Shown in pieces: positions 1 through 8,043 of a stretch of DNA of 27,060 nt. The first letter of the stretch is position 1; the number at the start of each line of letters is the position of its first letter. Where the stretch lies: the NCBI GenBank assembly GCA_030064795.1, contig JASJEI010000273.1, positions 1 to 27,060 of the forward strand, in the 5' to 3' direction. The stretch is from Pleurocapsa sp. MO_226.B13. Its GTDB lineage: Bacteria; Cyanobacteriota; Cyanobacteriia; Cyanobacteriales; Xenococcaceae. The notes under the pieces were generated by a model. That model ran no database searches and was not told where the DNA came from. It worked only from the letters and a program-made list of their open reading frames with translations. A program made the position numbers and the translations under genes.

Positions 1-387
1 AACGCGATTAATTTCGCTCGTAACGAAGCGGTACGGAAGGGAAACAGCCAAGTCGAACCAGAACATCTGCTGGCTGGTTTGTTAGCCGATCCTACTACTA
101 ACTCTGCTCGTTTACTTCAAGCTAATGGTGTCGAGTCAAATATTGAAACCGACGAATATTCGTTTGAAAACTCTCAGAAGATAGAATTCAATTCGCAAAG
201 CAAATTTGTTCTGGAGTTAGCTTTGCAAGTAGTTCGGCTTCAGGGCGGAAAATCGATTGGAACAGAACATCTTTTGTGGGGTTTAGTTCGTTTAGCAGAA
301 ACTGGCAATACTGATGTTAGCAACCTGTTTCAACAACATGAAGTTGACCTTACAGCTTTGAGCAAGCAACTAACAGAAAAAGTTTAG
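1..387 (+). CDS. Clp N-terminal (Clp repeat) domain protein, 5' partial
   Basis: The open frame runs in from the left edge and gives 128 residues before TAG, so the true start lies outside the window. The protein has the sequence character of the Clp N domain: a first repeat with ARNEAVRKGNSQVEPEHLLAG and a second with SKFVLELALQ and GTEHLLWGLVR, which match the two four-helix repeats used by ClpA/ClpC for substrate and adaptor binding. It stops right after the second repeat, with no AAA+ ATPase module downstream. It is therefore probably a stand-alone Clp N-domain protein (as known in cyanobacteria and plants) or a truncated ClpC. A TTG at 79 is an unlikely start because homology continues upstream of it. 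Confidence 0.75.
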   Translation, partial: NAINFARNEAVRKGNSQVEPEHLLAGLLADPTTNSARLLQANGVESNIETDEYSFENSQKIEFNSQSKFVLELALQVVRLQGGKSIGTEHLLWGLVRLAETGNTDVSNLFQQHEVDLTALSKQLTEKV

Positions 388-627
388 TTCTCAAGAGAAA
401 CCTTGGTTGAAAATGCTTGCGTTGCGTTTGAGTAGCAAGAAAACAGAAACAAGGCTAAGGTTTTAACGGTTTTAGAGCCAAGATTGCAAAACTTATTTTG
501 GCAACTATCTTGAGTGTATCGATTAAATTGCAGTTTATCGCCCCGAAGGATTGTAACAAATCTCGGAAAATTTGAAGCTATTAGTTTTCAGTTTCCTTTA
601 ATTGGTACACTCAATTTTTATTTCAAT

Positions 628-655
628 GCGGAAATTTAGATGCAAAACCATTAGC
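628..655. repeat. Direct repeat copy 1 (28 bp, copy 2 at 722-749)
   Basis: The unit begins GCGGAAATTTAGATG and continues into AAAACCATTAG. Copy 2 at 722-749 differs at two positions (C to T). The copies lie 94 bp apart and bracket the palindrome at 692-716. Confidence 0.75.
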
Positions 656-691
656 TAATACCGATTGGAAGAAAGAATGCAAAAGATGAAC

Positions 692-716
692 GTAGGGTGG
701 GCAATGCCCACCCTAC
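692..716. repeat. Perfect palindrome, GTAGGGTGGGC type
   Basis: GTAGGGTGGGCA and its exact reverse complement are separated by a single A. It is the compact form of the GTAGGGTGGGC/GCCCACCCTAC repeat that recurs around 11254, 11330, 23029 and 23621 in the nif cluster, where the arms are separated by longer spacers. Confidence 0.85.
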
Positions 717-834
717 TGCTGGCGGAAATTTAGATGTAAAACCATTAGTTATTATTGGCGAATTCATAATACCTATTCTCTTCAGTTTTCGCTTCTAATA
801 TCAGTTTTTTTCAAGTTAAAGAGCATTTTCAATC

Positions 835-2016
835 ATGAAGATCTTACGTTATTGCTGTTTACTGGGAATAATACTCAGAGGATGTCTGAAAAGTAAAAAT
901 CGACTCAGGAAACAAACTACAAGTGCGATCGCTACTGTAGAAAAACAAGCAGATATTGAGGCTAATACCGAGTCGAAAACAGATTTTGCTCGACAGTTTG
1001 ACTTGAGAAATTCAGGTACTCTAACTTGGCACGAGAAAACTTTGACTCTATTCGACCAAAAACGCGATCGCATCATTCAGGTAGATTTTTATCGTCCCCA
1101 GATTGATACATTTATTCCTGTAGTGGTAATTTCTCCTGGACTAGGTGTAGATAAAGACAATTTTGTCTATTTAGGGCAACATTTAGCCAGTCATGGTTTC
1201 GCGGTTACGATTTTGAATCATCCAGGAAGCGACCTTCAACAGTTTAAGAACTTTCTGGCTGGGACTACCAAAGAAGCAGTAGAGGCGAAAGAATTTATTG
1301 ACCGTCCTCTAGATGTATCTTACTTACTTGACGAACTACAAGAACTCGAACATACTGATTATTCACAGTTAGAAAGTCTAAATCTGAAGCAGGTAGGAAT
1401 AATTGGAGATTCTTTTGGTGCATATACTGCTTTAGCGTTGGCGGGAGTCGAACCTAATACCAAACTTTTACAACAAGATTGTCAATCTAACCAAAATAAC
1501 CTGAACTGGTTTAATCCTTCCTTATTGTTTCAATGTCTCCTCTTCGATCTACCTCTTACTACAAATTATCAATTATCCGATCGAAGAATCGCAGCGATAT
1601 TCGCTATGAACCCAATTGTCAGCAGTATTTTTGGACGACAAAGTTTAAGTCAGCTCAAACTTCCAGTGACTTTTGTAGCGGGTAGTGAAGATCCGATTGC
1701 TCCTGCATTACCCGAACAAATTAAGCCTTTTACCTGGCTAAGTAGTCCTAATAAGTATTTATTGCTTATTGAAAAAGGAACTCATATTTATAAAAGATCG
1801 CAAGCTTTTAATATACTGACAACTTCTACCAACTTTGGTTTAGCTCGTCAGTATCTTCAGGCTATGAGCTTGGCTTTTATGAAAACCCATCTAGCGCGAG
1901 AAAATGATTATCGCTTATTTCTTAGTAGTGACTATGCCAACTTTATTAGTCAAGATTCTTTGAAATTGAACTTAATCAACTCTTTGACCGAAACAGAGCT
2001 AGACTCATTTAACTAA
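835..2016 (+). CDS. Alpha/beta hydrolase (lipase/dienelactone-hydrolase-like)
   Basis: A 393-residue serine hydrolase of unknown substrate. The nucleophile elbow GDSFG places the catalytic Ser at residue 193. The likely acid is Asp286 in AGSEDP and the likely His is His317 in KGTHIY, which is the usual order for the fold. A strand plus oxyanion region (VVVISPGLGVDKDNF) lies near residue 96-110. The N-terminus (about residues 1-20) is hydrophobic with two Cys and then LRGC, so it could be a secretion signal or a poor lipobox; Arg at the -2 position argues against a classical lipoprotein. The insert around residues 205-255 is probably a lid. It resembles the C-terminal half of cyanobacterial DUF1400-type hydrolases but without the DUF1400 domain. 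No strong ribosome binding site precedes the ATG. Confidence 0.75.
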   Translation: MKILRYCCLLGIILRGCLKSKNRLRKQTTSAIATVEKQADIEANTESKTDFARQFDLRNSGTLTWHEKTLTLFDQKRDRIIQVDFYRPQIDTFIPVVVISPGLGVDKDNFVYLGQHLASHGFAVTILNHPGSDLQQFKNFLAGTTKEAVEAKEFIDRPLDVSYLLDELQELEHTDYSQLESLNLKQVGIIGDSFGAYTALALAGVEPNTKLLQQDCQSNQNNLNWFNPSLLFQCLLFDLPLTTNYQLSDRRIAAIFAMNPIVSSIFGRQSLSQLKLPVTFVAGSEDPIAPALPEQIKPFTWLSSPNKYLLLIEKGTHIYKRSQAFNILTTSTNFGLARQYLQAMSLAFMKTHLARENDYRLFLSSDYANFISQDSLKLNLINSLTETELDSFN

Positions 2017-2035
2017 AAGAAATTTAAATATTAAG

Positions 2036-3364
2036 CTAAGTTAAAGTTGAAGTCATTTCCTCTAAGATTTGCAACAAGCGATCGCACTCGGAGAATGTAT
2101 TGTAATGTACTAAGCCAATTCGTACCAAGCCACCACTAGATTCTATTCCTAGTCTTTCTGTCAAACCCAGAGCGTAGACGTTACCATGCCAAGTATAGAT
2201 CTGGCGATCGCCTAAAGTTCGGGCAACTTCGCTGGGAGTATATCCTCTCAGCCTCATACCGACAGTAGGAGTCCTCCAAGCAAAATGTTCTGGTTCGGTA
2301 ATGCCATAAATTTCGAGTCCAGAAATTTGTTTTAGACCAGCAATTAGATGCTCGCTGAGTTGTCCTTCGTAAGCTTTAATTGCCTGCATAGCTGCTACTA
2401 AAGCATCGTGACGGCTCTGGCTATCTGGTGCAAGGCGATCGCCCAAATTGGTCAGGTAATTAACAGCAGCGACTAAACCCGCTATTCCTTCAAAGTTTAA
2501 AGTTCCCGTTTCCCAACGCGAGGGGACTTCATCGGCAGCAGGTCTGACTTTATAAGGGTGCAGTCGAGCTAAATGCTCTTGTTTACCATAAATTATCCCC
2601 ACATGCGGACCAAAGAACTTATATGCCGAGCAAATTAAAAAATCACAGTCTAGGGTACGAACATTAATCGAACCGTGGGGCAGATAATGCACTGCATCGA
2701 CAAAAACTAATGCTCCCACCTTATGAGCTAACTCTACTACTCTCGAAATATCGTTAATTGTTCCTACCGCATTGCAGGCATAGCCTACAGCTACTAATTT
2801 TGTCCGTTGGTCGATTTTCTGTTCGAGATCGGCAAGATCTAAAGTACACTCTTCGGTATTGATGTCTACAGTGCGAACGATAACGCCTTTTTCCCCTAGT
2901 TCTAACCAAGGGGCGACGTTAGCATCGTGATCTAACCGCGTCACTACAATTTCGTCACCAGCTTGCAATTCACGACCGATGGCTCGACTAAAGGCATAGG
3001 TCAAAGTAGTCATGTTAGCACCAAAGACGATTTCCGAGCGATCGCAACCCAACAAATCTGCCATTGCTTCACGGGCTGAAGTAAGCAAAGCATCAGTCCG
3101 TCTGCTAGTGGCAAAAGTACCATGAGCATTGGCGTTGGACTCTAGCAGATAGTTACTCATTGCCTCCATAACCGAGCTTGGTGTTTGCGTCCCACCAGGC
3201 CCATCAAAGAAAATTACAGGCTGACCCTCTTCTTCTCTAGCAAGAGCGGGAAAATGACCGCGTATCCACTCTAAGTCGAATTGCTTTGCTAAGGTTTGAG
3301 ATTCCAAGTTGGATCTAGGATTTTGTGTCTTGGGTTGTGAATTCCGTTTGTCTACATTGACCAT
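2036..3364 (-). CDS. Cysteine desulfurase-like PLP enzyme (class V aminotransferase, VC1184-type subfamily)
   Basis: Fold-type I PLP enzyme of 442 residues from the chosen ATG. The PLP lysine is in CSAYKFFGPH (Lys249); the cofactor Asp and partner His are in VFVDAVHY (Asp223, His226), with a stacking His in RLDHDANV (His146). The N-terminus has FFDGPGGTQTP, as in the TIGR01976-like subfamily. I see no Cys-containing C-terminal loop like that of NifS/IscS, so true desulfurase activity is uncertain; transaminase or lyase chemistry is possible. The ATG at 3364 follows GAGGGGG at good spacing; an in-frame TTG at 3421 would overlap the upstream gene and is less likely. It lies 41 bp downstream of the 2OG dioxygenase gene, so the two probably form an operon. 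Confidence 0.8.
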   Translation of the reverse strand: MVNVDKRNSQPKTQNPRSNLESQTLAKQFDLEWIRGHFPALAREEEGQPVIFFDGPGGTQTPSSVMEAMSNYLLESNANAHGTFATSRRTDALLTSAREAMADLLGCDRSEIVFGANMTTLTYAFSRAIGRELQAGDEIVVTRLDHDANVAPWLELGEKGVIVRTVDINTEECTLDLADLEQKIDQRTKLVAVGYACNAVGTINDISRVVELAHKVGALVFVDAVHYLPHGSINVRTLDCDFLICSAYKFFGPHVGIIYGKQEHLARLHPYKVRPAADEVPSRWETGTLNFEGIAGLVAAVNYLTNLGDRLAPDSQSRHDALVAAMQAIKAYEGQLSEHLIAGLKQISGLEIYGITEPEHFAWRTPTVGMRLRGYTPSEVARTLGDRQIYTWHGNVYALGLTERLGIESSGGLVRIGLVHYNTFSECDRLLQILEEMTSTLT

Positions 3365-3405
3365 AGTTACCCCCTCGATTAGTTTTGCTCTTAAATTTTT
3401 GCTCC

Positions 3406-4110
3406 TCAAGCTTGTACCCAATCTTTAGGCGGACGTAACCCAGGACAAGTCAGCACAAAAACATCTCTAGTTCCGACTTCAGAAGTTGTCGCCTTGATGG
3501 TAGAAGTAAAATGGAAAAATTGGCTATCATTAAAGACAATAAATTCTCCAGGAGTGAGAATTCTATTAAAAATAGGCGGGCTGTCTTTGTATTTGTAAAG
3601 AGAAGTTGCTGCTCCTTGAATCTTATCTCGACCAATAGAAAATATGCCCACTAAGTCTACTCCATCTCGATGAATTCCTTCTGGTGCGGGATGACCAGTT
3701 TTTTGGGGATCGGCGATCGTTCTAATCTGATGAACGCTAATTTCATTAGCTTTAGCAAGACTGACGTTTGAACACCGTTGGCAAAGTTCATAAAATTCCA
3801 GGACTATAGTTTGAAAATCTGGAAGCTCAATTAGGTTCTGTTCTAATTCAGCAAAGTCTCTGACTACATCTCCTACTAAGGGGTTGTATTCTTTACTTTG
3901 AAATAGGCAACTATGAGGCAACTTAACTAAATGATTATCAATGATTTCAAAGCTAGATAGCCGTCGAAAACGATAATTGTCTGCTATGTAGGGATCGGCA
4001 GGTAAGTTATTAAAAGATGCCTTTAGACGTTCTAAATCTAAAGCATCTAGCCTTTCTAAGACATAATCATTAAGACAATAAAAGTCGATTTTTTTAAACG
4101 ATTTTAACAT
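3406..4110 (-). CDS. 2-oxoglutarate/Fe(II) dioxygenase family protein (PF10014, amino-acid hydroxylase-like)
   Basis: A 234-residue protein resembling the PF10014 family, whose characterised members (such as Bacillus L-isoleucine 4-hydroxylase) hydroxylate free amino acids with 2-oxoglutarate and Fe(II). The facial triad is visible: His147 and Asp149 in GIHRDGVD, and His200 in SQFFHFTS. Arg215 in GTRDVF is a candidate 2-oxoglutarate binder. Length matches the family. It is the first gene of a minus-strand pair with the cysteine-desulfurase-like enzyme, which suggests hydroxylation followed by PLP-dependent conversion of an amino acid. The substrate cannot be told from sequence. The upstream 583-bp gap is shared with the divergent peroxiredoxin gene. 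Confidence 0.8.
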   Translation of the reverse strand: MLKSFKKIDFYCLNDYVLERLDALDLERLKASFNNLPADPYIADNYRFRRLSSFEIIDNHLVKLPHSCLFQSKEYNPLVGDVVRDFAELEQNLIELPDFQTIVLEFYELCQRCSNVSLAKANEISVHQIRTIADPQKTGHPAPEGIHRDGVDLVGIFSIGRDKIQGAATSLYKYKDSPPIFNRILTPGEFIVFNDSQFFHFTSTIKATTSEVGTRDVFVLTCPGLRPPKDWVQA

Positions 4111-4693
4111 AACTTTAAACTCCTAAAATTAAATTGCCTCCAATTAACAACTGAAATAGAGAATCAACGAGCAAATAAATCAATTTAACAATTAACTAAT
4201 TAACAATAACAAAATTGACTCTTTCGATTGCTGTTCTAACTTATTATTCCCTTGAGACATTGGCAGCACTAAAAAATAAGCATCGTTAACAAAAATGTTT
4301 TGCTTATTGTGAATTTTTTTGTTTTTTGATTCAAAAATAAACTGATATGCTATACAATATTACAGGCATAAATTTAATCGAGTGTAGCTTATTTCAATAA
4401 TAGGTTTTCTTCTTTAATTATAAACTAATCAGAAAAGTGGTTTTGGTATCGTTTTTATCAATTAAATAAAGACTCTATCAATTAGTAGAAAAAAAAATTC
4501 CAATTGGGCAAAAGAAAACTTGAATAGAGCGACTTAATATTTGTTTACCCTGAGCAGTTAGTGGCAGCTTGGCTTGGTTTGGCTCAAATTTATTTTTAGT
4601 TATCAAGAAGAATTAAGACTTAGATCTGAGATCGACATTCCATGGCATGATAAATAATTGCTTTTCTGAAACGAATCGAGGTTCAAAAAAATA
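4111..4693. other. Divergent AT-rich intergenic region (dioxygenase / peroxiredoxin)
   Basis: 583 bp of very AT-rich DNA with no credible ORF. It must hold the promoters for the minus-strand dioxygenase operon and the plus-strand peroxiredoxin. The only promoter-like string I would point to is an extended -10 (TGCTATACAAT) at 4348-4358. No riboswitch or RNA gene is recognised. Confidence 0.5.
4326..4358 (+). promoter_or_regulatory. Candidate sigma70-type promoter
   Basis: An extended -10 element TGCTATACAAT (4348-4358) with a TTGATT-like -35 at 4326-4331. The spacing is 19 or more bases, longer than ideal. It lies about 340 bp upstream of the peroxiredoxin ATG. This is pattern matching only. 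Confidence 0.2.
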
Positions 4694-5332
4694 ATGGCTC
4701 ATCTTAGATTAGGCGACACCGTACCTGACTTTACTCAAGCTTCAAACATGGGGGAGATCTCTTTCTATGATTGGGCTGGAGATAGCTGGGTAGTTCTGTT
4801 CTCGCATCCTGCTGACTATACCCCTGTCTGTACTACTGAGCTAGGTGAAGTTGCCAAACTCAGAGAAGAATTTGATAAGCGTAACGTCAAAACAATTGCT
4901 TTAAGTGTTGACGATGTTGACTCTCATAAAGGTTGGATTGGTGATATCGACGAAACTCAAGGCACAAAAGTAGACTATCCTATTTTGGCGGATGCTGATA
5001 AAAAGGTTTCTGACCTTTATGACATGATTCATCCCAATGCCGATGCTAAAGTCACCGTCCGCTCGGTGTTTATTATCGACCCTAACAAAAAACTACGTTT
5101 AACTTTAACTTATCCTCCCAGCACGGGACGCAATTTCCCAGAAATTCTGCGGGTAATTGATTCTTTGCAATTAACCGATAACTATTCTGTTGCAACCCCT
5201 GTAAACTGGAAGGATGGCGAAGATGTAGTTGTTGCTCCATCTATCCCCACCGACGAGGCGAAGAAAAAATTCCCCAAAGGTGTTGAAGAGATCAAACCTT
5301 ACTTGCGGATGACTCCTCAGCCTAATAAGTAA
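4694..5332 (+). CDS. 1-Cys peroxiredoxin (Prx6 type)
   Basis: A 212-residue thiol peroxidase that reduces hydroperoxides in the cytoplasm. The peroxidatic Cys46 is in the PxxxTxxC-like motif DYTPVCTTEL, and Arg123 in TVRSVF completes the site. Cys46 is the only cysteine, so there is no resolving Cys, and the C-terminal extension with PVNWKDGED is typical of Prx6-type enzymes; length matches the family. A GAGG at 4678-4681 lies upstream of the ATG. The gene ends in a good intrinsic terminator, so it is probably monocistronic. The neighbourhood (redox enzymes beside a nif cluster) fits oxidative-stress protection, but that link is inference. Confidence 0.93.
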   Translation: MAHLRLGDTVPDFTQASNMGEISFYDWAGDSWVVLFSHPADYTPVCTTELGEVAKLREEFDKRNVKTIALSVDDVDSHKGWIGDIDETQGTKVDYPILADADKKVSDLYDMIHPNADAKVTVRSVFIIDPNKKLRLTLTYPPSTGRNFPEILRVIDSLQLTDNYSVATPVNWKDGEDVVVAPSIPTDEAKKKFPKGVEEIKPYLRMTPQPNK

Positions 5333-5356
5333 TGGAAGGTAAAAAATAGGAAACAA

Positions 5357-5380
5357 GGGTAGGTATAGCCTACCCTTTTT
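5357..5380 (+). terminator. Rho-independent terminator of the peroxiredoxin gene
   Basis: GGGTAGG (5357-5363) pairs with CCTACCC (5369-5375) around a 5-nt loop, followed directly by five T. It lies 25 bp after the stop codon. Confidence 0.8.
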
Positions 5381-5514
5381 ATTGATGCCGTTACCAAAGC
5401 AGCGATCGCTAAAACAACCAAAATTAAATTAGACTTAAGTTTTACAGAGGATTTTGGTGTCGATCGTCCTCTCATGTAATTGCCAAAAATCTAATTGCCA
5501 ATGGGGCCGAAGCG

Positions 5515-6381
5515 ATGCCTTCGGCTAGCTTTGCAATCGAGACTCCAGGAAAGGGAGGAAGACGGCGTGGCTACATGTCTTTGGCTGAGGAAAAAAAGTT
5601 TCTCACTCCATATATGGATTTAGCTCAGAAGGGACTAATTACGACTGTCACCAAGATCGAATGCGCCTATGAAGCCGAAATAGGCCAGAAGGTTCATAAA
5701 ACCACGATTTATCGTCTGCTCAAACGTCACGAATGGCGTAAGGTTATGCCTCGCTCTCACCATCAGTCATGCAGATTTTGAGGAGCAAGAAGAATTCAAA
5801 CAACAGTTTCCTAACTTAGTAGACGAAGCTTTGAAAACTAAAGACCCTCAGGACAACCGACCTGTATTACTAATGGCTCAAGACGAAGGGCGTTTTGGAC
5901 GTTTGGGTCAAGTGATGAAGGCTTGGTGTCCGAAGGGTTATCGTCCTCTAGTGGCGAAACAGGGAGTACGGGACTATGTTTATGCCTATGCAGCGATCGC
6001 TCCACAACTGGGCAGAATGACAACTTTGGTACTTCATGAATGTGAATATTACAATGATGGAATTGTTTCTAAAACAGGTTTCTACCGATTTTGACCAGTA
6101 TTTTATTATTATGCAAGTCGATCGAGCTTCTTGGCAGATCTCCGACAAATTAAACCTGACTGACAATATTCGTTATCATCCCCAAACTCCTCGTAGCCCC
6201 GAACTCAATCCTGTTGAACACCTTTGGTCAGCCAACGAGCGAGAACTATTTCTACAATGAAGTATTTGAGTCTCTTGAGAAAGTCATCGATACTTTATGT
6301 GAAGGTCTCAACTTTTTCAACTCGGTTCCTGAACAGCTTAAATCCATGACTTACTTCCCTCATCTGAGAATTACGTTTTAG
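5515..6381 (+). pseudogene. IS630-family transposase remnant with three frameshifts
   Basis: Three successive shifts (near 5770, 6040 and 6240) split a once continuous DDE transposase over all three frames. Fragment 1 (5515-5781) has the winged-helix part, including GKGGRRRGYM and HKTTIYRLLKRHEWRK. Fragment 2 carries the first catalytic Asp in LMAQDEGRFGR. Fragment 3 carries the second Asp in IIMQVDRASW and the Glu in SPELNPVEHLW. Fragment 4 runs from about 6240 (NYFYNEVFESLEKV) to TAG at 6379-6381. This order is that of IS630-type DDE_3 proteins. The N-terminal part before residue 1 of fragment 1 is not clear, so the 5' end may also be lost. No terminal inverted repeats were recognised. It is inactive unless all shifts are sequencing errors. 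Confidence 0.85.
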
Positions 6382-6688
6382 AACGCAAATTGGTATAACA
6401 CCAATCTCCAGAAATGCAGCATGACTAACTTTTGGCATTAAATAACGCTTGATATCTAGATAACCTACTAAAATTTAACTCTAACCAGAGCAACTACATC
6501 GATTTTGGCGATCGAGATATGGAAGTACCGATAAAACTTGAGAACTTAAGTATTTACTATAGCGATCGCCTTGTATGTGGACAAAAAGGTTAGCTACACA
6601 AAAAACTTGCTCAGAAGTAAAAAGCTCTGCGCTGACAAAACTTGATATTATAAATAGAACATTGTAAATAAATATTACGGTTTCATTA
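6382..6688. other. Intergenic region after the transposase remnant
   Basis: 307 bp without a gene. It holds a small hairpin, ATTGGT/ACCAAT at 6389-6405, two HIP1-like GCGATCG sites, and an AT-rich approach to the methyltransferase start. No certain promoter is seen. Confidence 0.45.
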
Positions 6689-7681
6689 ATGTACTTATAT
6701 TACTATTACGCTCTTGGATTTATAGTATTGCTCGTAGCGATCGGCATTTTTGTCTACTTAATCACTCCCCGCAGCTATGAATCCTCGGATACGGTAGCTA
6801 ATTCCTATGACGAATGGACTCAAGACGGTATTTTAGAATTTTACTGGGGCGAACATATCCATTTAGGTCACTATGGTTCACCACCACGACGCAAAGATTT
6901 TTTGGAAGCTAAAGCCGACTTCGTTCACGAAATGGTCAAATGGGGTGGTTTAGATAAATTACCTCGCGGTACTACTGTTTTAGATGTAGGTTGTGGAATC
7001 GGCGGAAGCAGTCGTATCTTAGCCAAAGAATACGGATTTGAGACTACTGGTATTACTATTAGCCCTAAACAAGTAGAACGGGCGACAGAATTAACCCCTG
7101 AAGGAGTTACTGCTAAATTTCAGGTAGATGATGCTTTGGCACTATCTTTCCCAGATAATAGTTTTGACGTAGTTTGGTCGATCGAAGCTGGCCCTCATAT
7201 GCCAGATAAAGCTAAATATGCTTCAGAAATGATGCGCGTCTTAAAACCTGGAGGAATTTTAGTCGTAGCTGACTGGAATCAGCGCGACGACCGTCAAAAA
7301 CCCCTCAATTTCTGGGAAAAACCCGTAATGCGTCAACTATTAGACCAGTGGTCACATCCTGCTTTTTCTAGTATCGAAGGTTTTTCCGAACAAATAGCAG
7401 AAACTGGATTAGTAGAAGGAGAAGTAGTAACAACAGATTGGACTCAGGAAACCCTCCCCTCTTGGCTTGATTCGATTTGGCAAGGTATAGTTAGACCCCA
7501 AGGAATAATTAAGTTTGGCTTCTCAGGATTTATTAAATCTTTAAGAGAAGTACCCACCATGTTGTTAATGCGACTAGGATTTGGTGCTGGACTTTGCCGA
7601 TTTGGAATGTTCCGTGCAGTTAAGTCTAAATCCGTACCTCAGTTAACAGAGATTTCTACAACTGAAACTGTCAACGCTTAG
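6689..7681 (+). CDS. 2-methyl-6-phytyl/solanesyl-benzoquinol (MPBQ/MSBQ) methyltransferase, sll0418-like
   Basis: A 330-residue SAM-dependent methyltransferase. Residues 5-26 form a hydrophobic membrane anchor. SAM motif I is VLDVGCGIGGSS (97-108), followed by GITISPKQ and a post-motif block LKPGGILVVADWNQRDDR. The whole protein closely resembles, from memory, Synechocystis sll0418, which methylates the quinol ring of tocopherol and plastoquinone precursors at the membrane, including the conserved VANSYDEWT and EFYWGEHIHLGHYG segments. Gamma-tocopherol methyltransferase is the nearest alternative, but the N-terminal anchor and close match favour MPBQ/MSBQ methyltransferase. It stands alone and ends in a terminator, so it is probably an ordinary housekeeping gene next to the nif region. 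Confidence 0.88.
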   Translation: MYLYYYYALGFIVLLVAIGIFVYLITPRSYESSDTVANSYDEWTQDGILEFYWGEHIHLGHYGSPPRRKDFLEAKADFVHEMVKWGGLDKLPRGTTVLDVGCGIGGSSRILAKEYGFETTGITISPKQVERATELTPEGVTAKFQVDDALALSFPDNSFDVVWSIEAGPHMPDKAKYASEMMRVLKPGGILVVADWNQRDDRQKPLNFWEKPVMRQLLDQWSHPAFSSIEGFSEQIAETGLVEGEVVTTDWTQETLPSWLDSIWQGIVRPQGIIKFGFSGFIKSLREVPTMLLMRLGFGAGLCRFGMFRAVKSKSVPQLTEISTTETVNA

Positions 7682-7711
7682 GGAACAAAATATCGGCTAT
7701 TAAAGGGACTC

Positions 7712-7743
7712 GGGACTGAACAACTGCTTCTCAGTCCCCTTTT
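7712..7743 (+). terminator. Rho-independent terminator of the methyltransferase gene
   Basis: GGGACTGA (7712-7719) pairs with TCAGTCCC (7731-7738) around an 11-nt loop, followed by a short CTTTT run. It begins about 30 bp after the stop codon. Confidence 0.7.
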
Positions 7744-7773
7744 ACTTAGCTACGATTAGTTGTATCTCATTTT

Positions 7774-7781
7774 CCTTTGTT
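7774..7781. repeat. Target-site duplication of the MITE (left; right copy 7881-7888)
   Basis: CCTTTGTT is present directly outside both ends of the 99-bp element. Confidence 0.85.
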
Positions 7782-7880
7782 GGGAGCATCCCATTTTGGA
7801 AGAAACATGATGTATTATAGGATGTAACCTTTAATTTATCGTCGCTCAAAAAAATATAGTTGCCGAAATGGGATGCTCCC
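7782..7880. mobile_element. 99-bp MITE with 15-bp inverted ends and 8-bp target duplication
   Basis: The ends are perfect inverted repeats, GGGAGCATCCCATTT (7782-7796) and its reverse complement (7866-7880), with the similarity fading over the next few bases. The element is flanked by an exact 8-bp direct repeat, CCTTTGTT, at 7774-7781 and 7881-7888, which is the footprint of transposition. The interior (about 69 bp) is AT-rich and codes for nothing, so it must be moved by a transposase elsewhere. An 8-bp duplication is common in families such as ISL3, IS256 and ISAs1; the family cannot be assigned from this alone. Confidence 0.88.
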
Positions 7881-8043
7881 CCTTTGTTTTCTATATGGAG
7901 ATCGAGTTTTTATTGAGCGATCGCATCTGCCACAATGTTTGTTTTTTTGAGTGGGACTATTACTGTTGTTGAGGGATGACCAATGACCGACAACAAATGA
8001 CAAAACAAATTATTATCTAAAAAAACTCGATAAAAAAAATATT

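Larger units (their letters stand above)
388..834. other. Intergenic region with a repeat-flanked palindrome
   Basis: No credible gene is seen here. The stretch contains a perfect 12-bp-arm palindrome (692-716) lying between two copies of a 28-bp direct repeat (628-655 and 722-749). The rest is AT-rich. I see no confident terminator for the Clp-domain gene or promoter for the hydrolase. Confidence 0.6.

Noticed and set aside
3365..3421. TTG start extending the desulfurase-like gene
   Set aside because: It overlaps the dioxygenase gene, while the ATG at 3364 has a strong GAGGGGG ribosome site.
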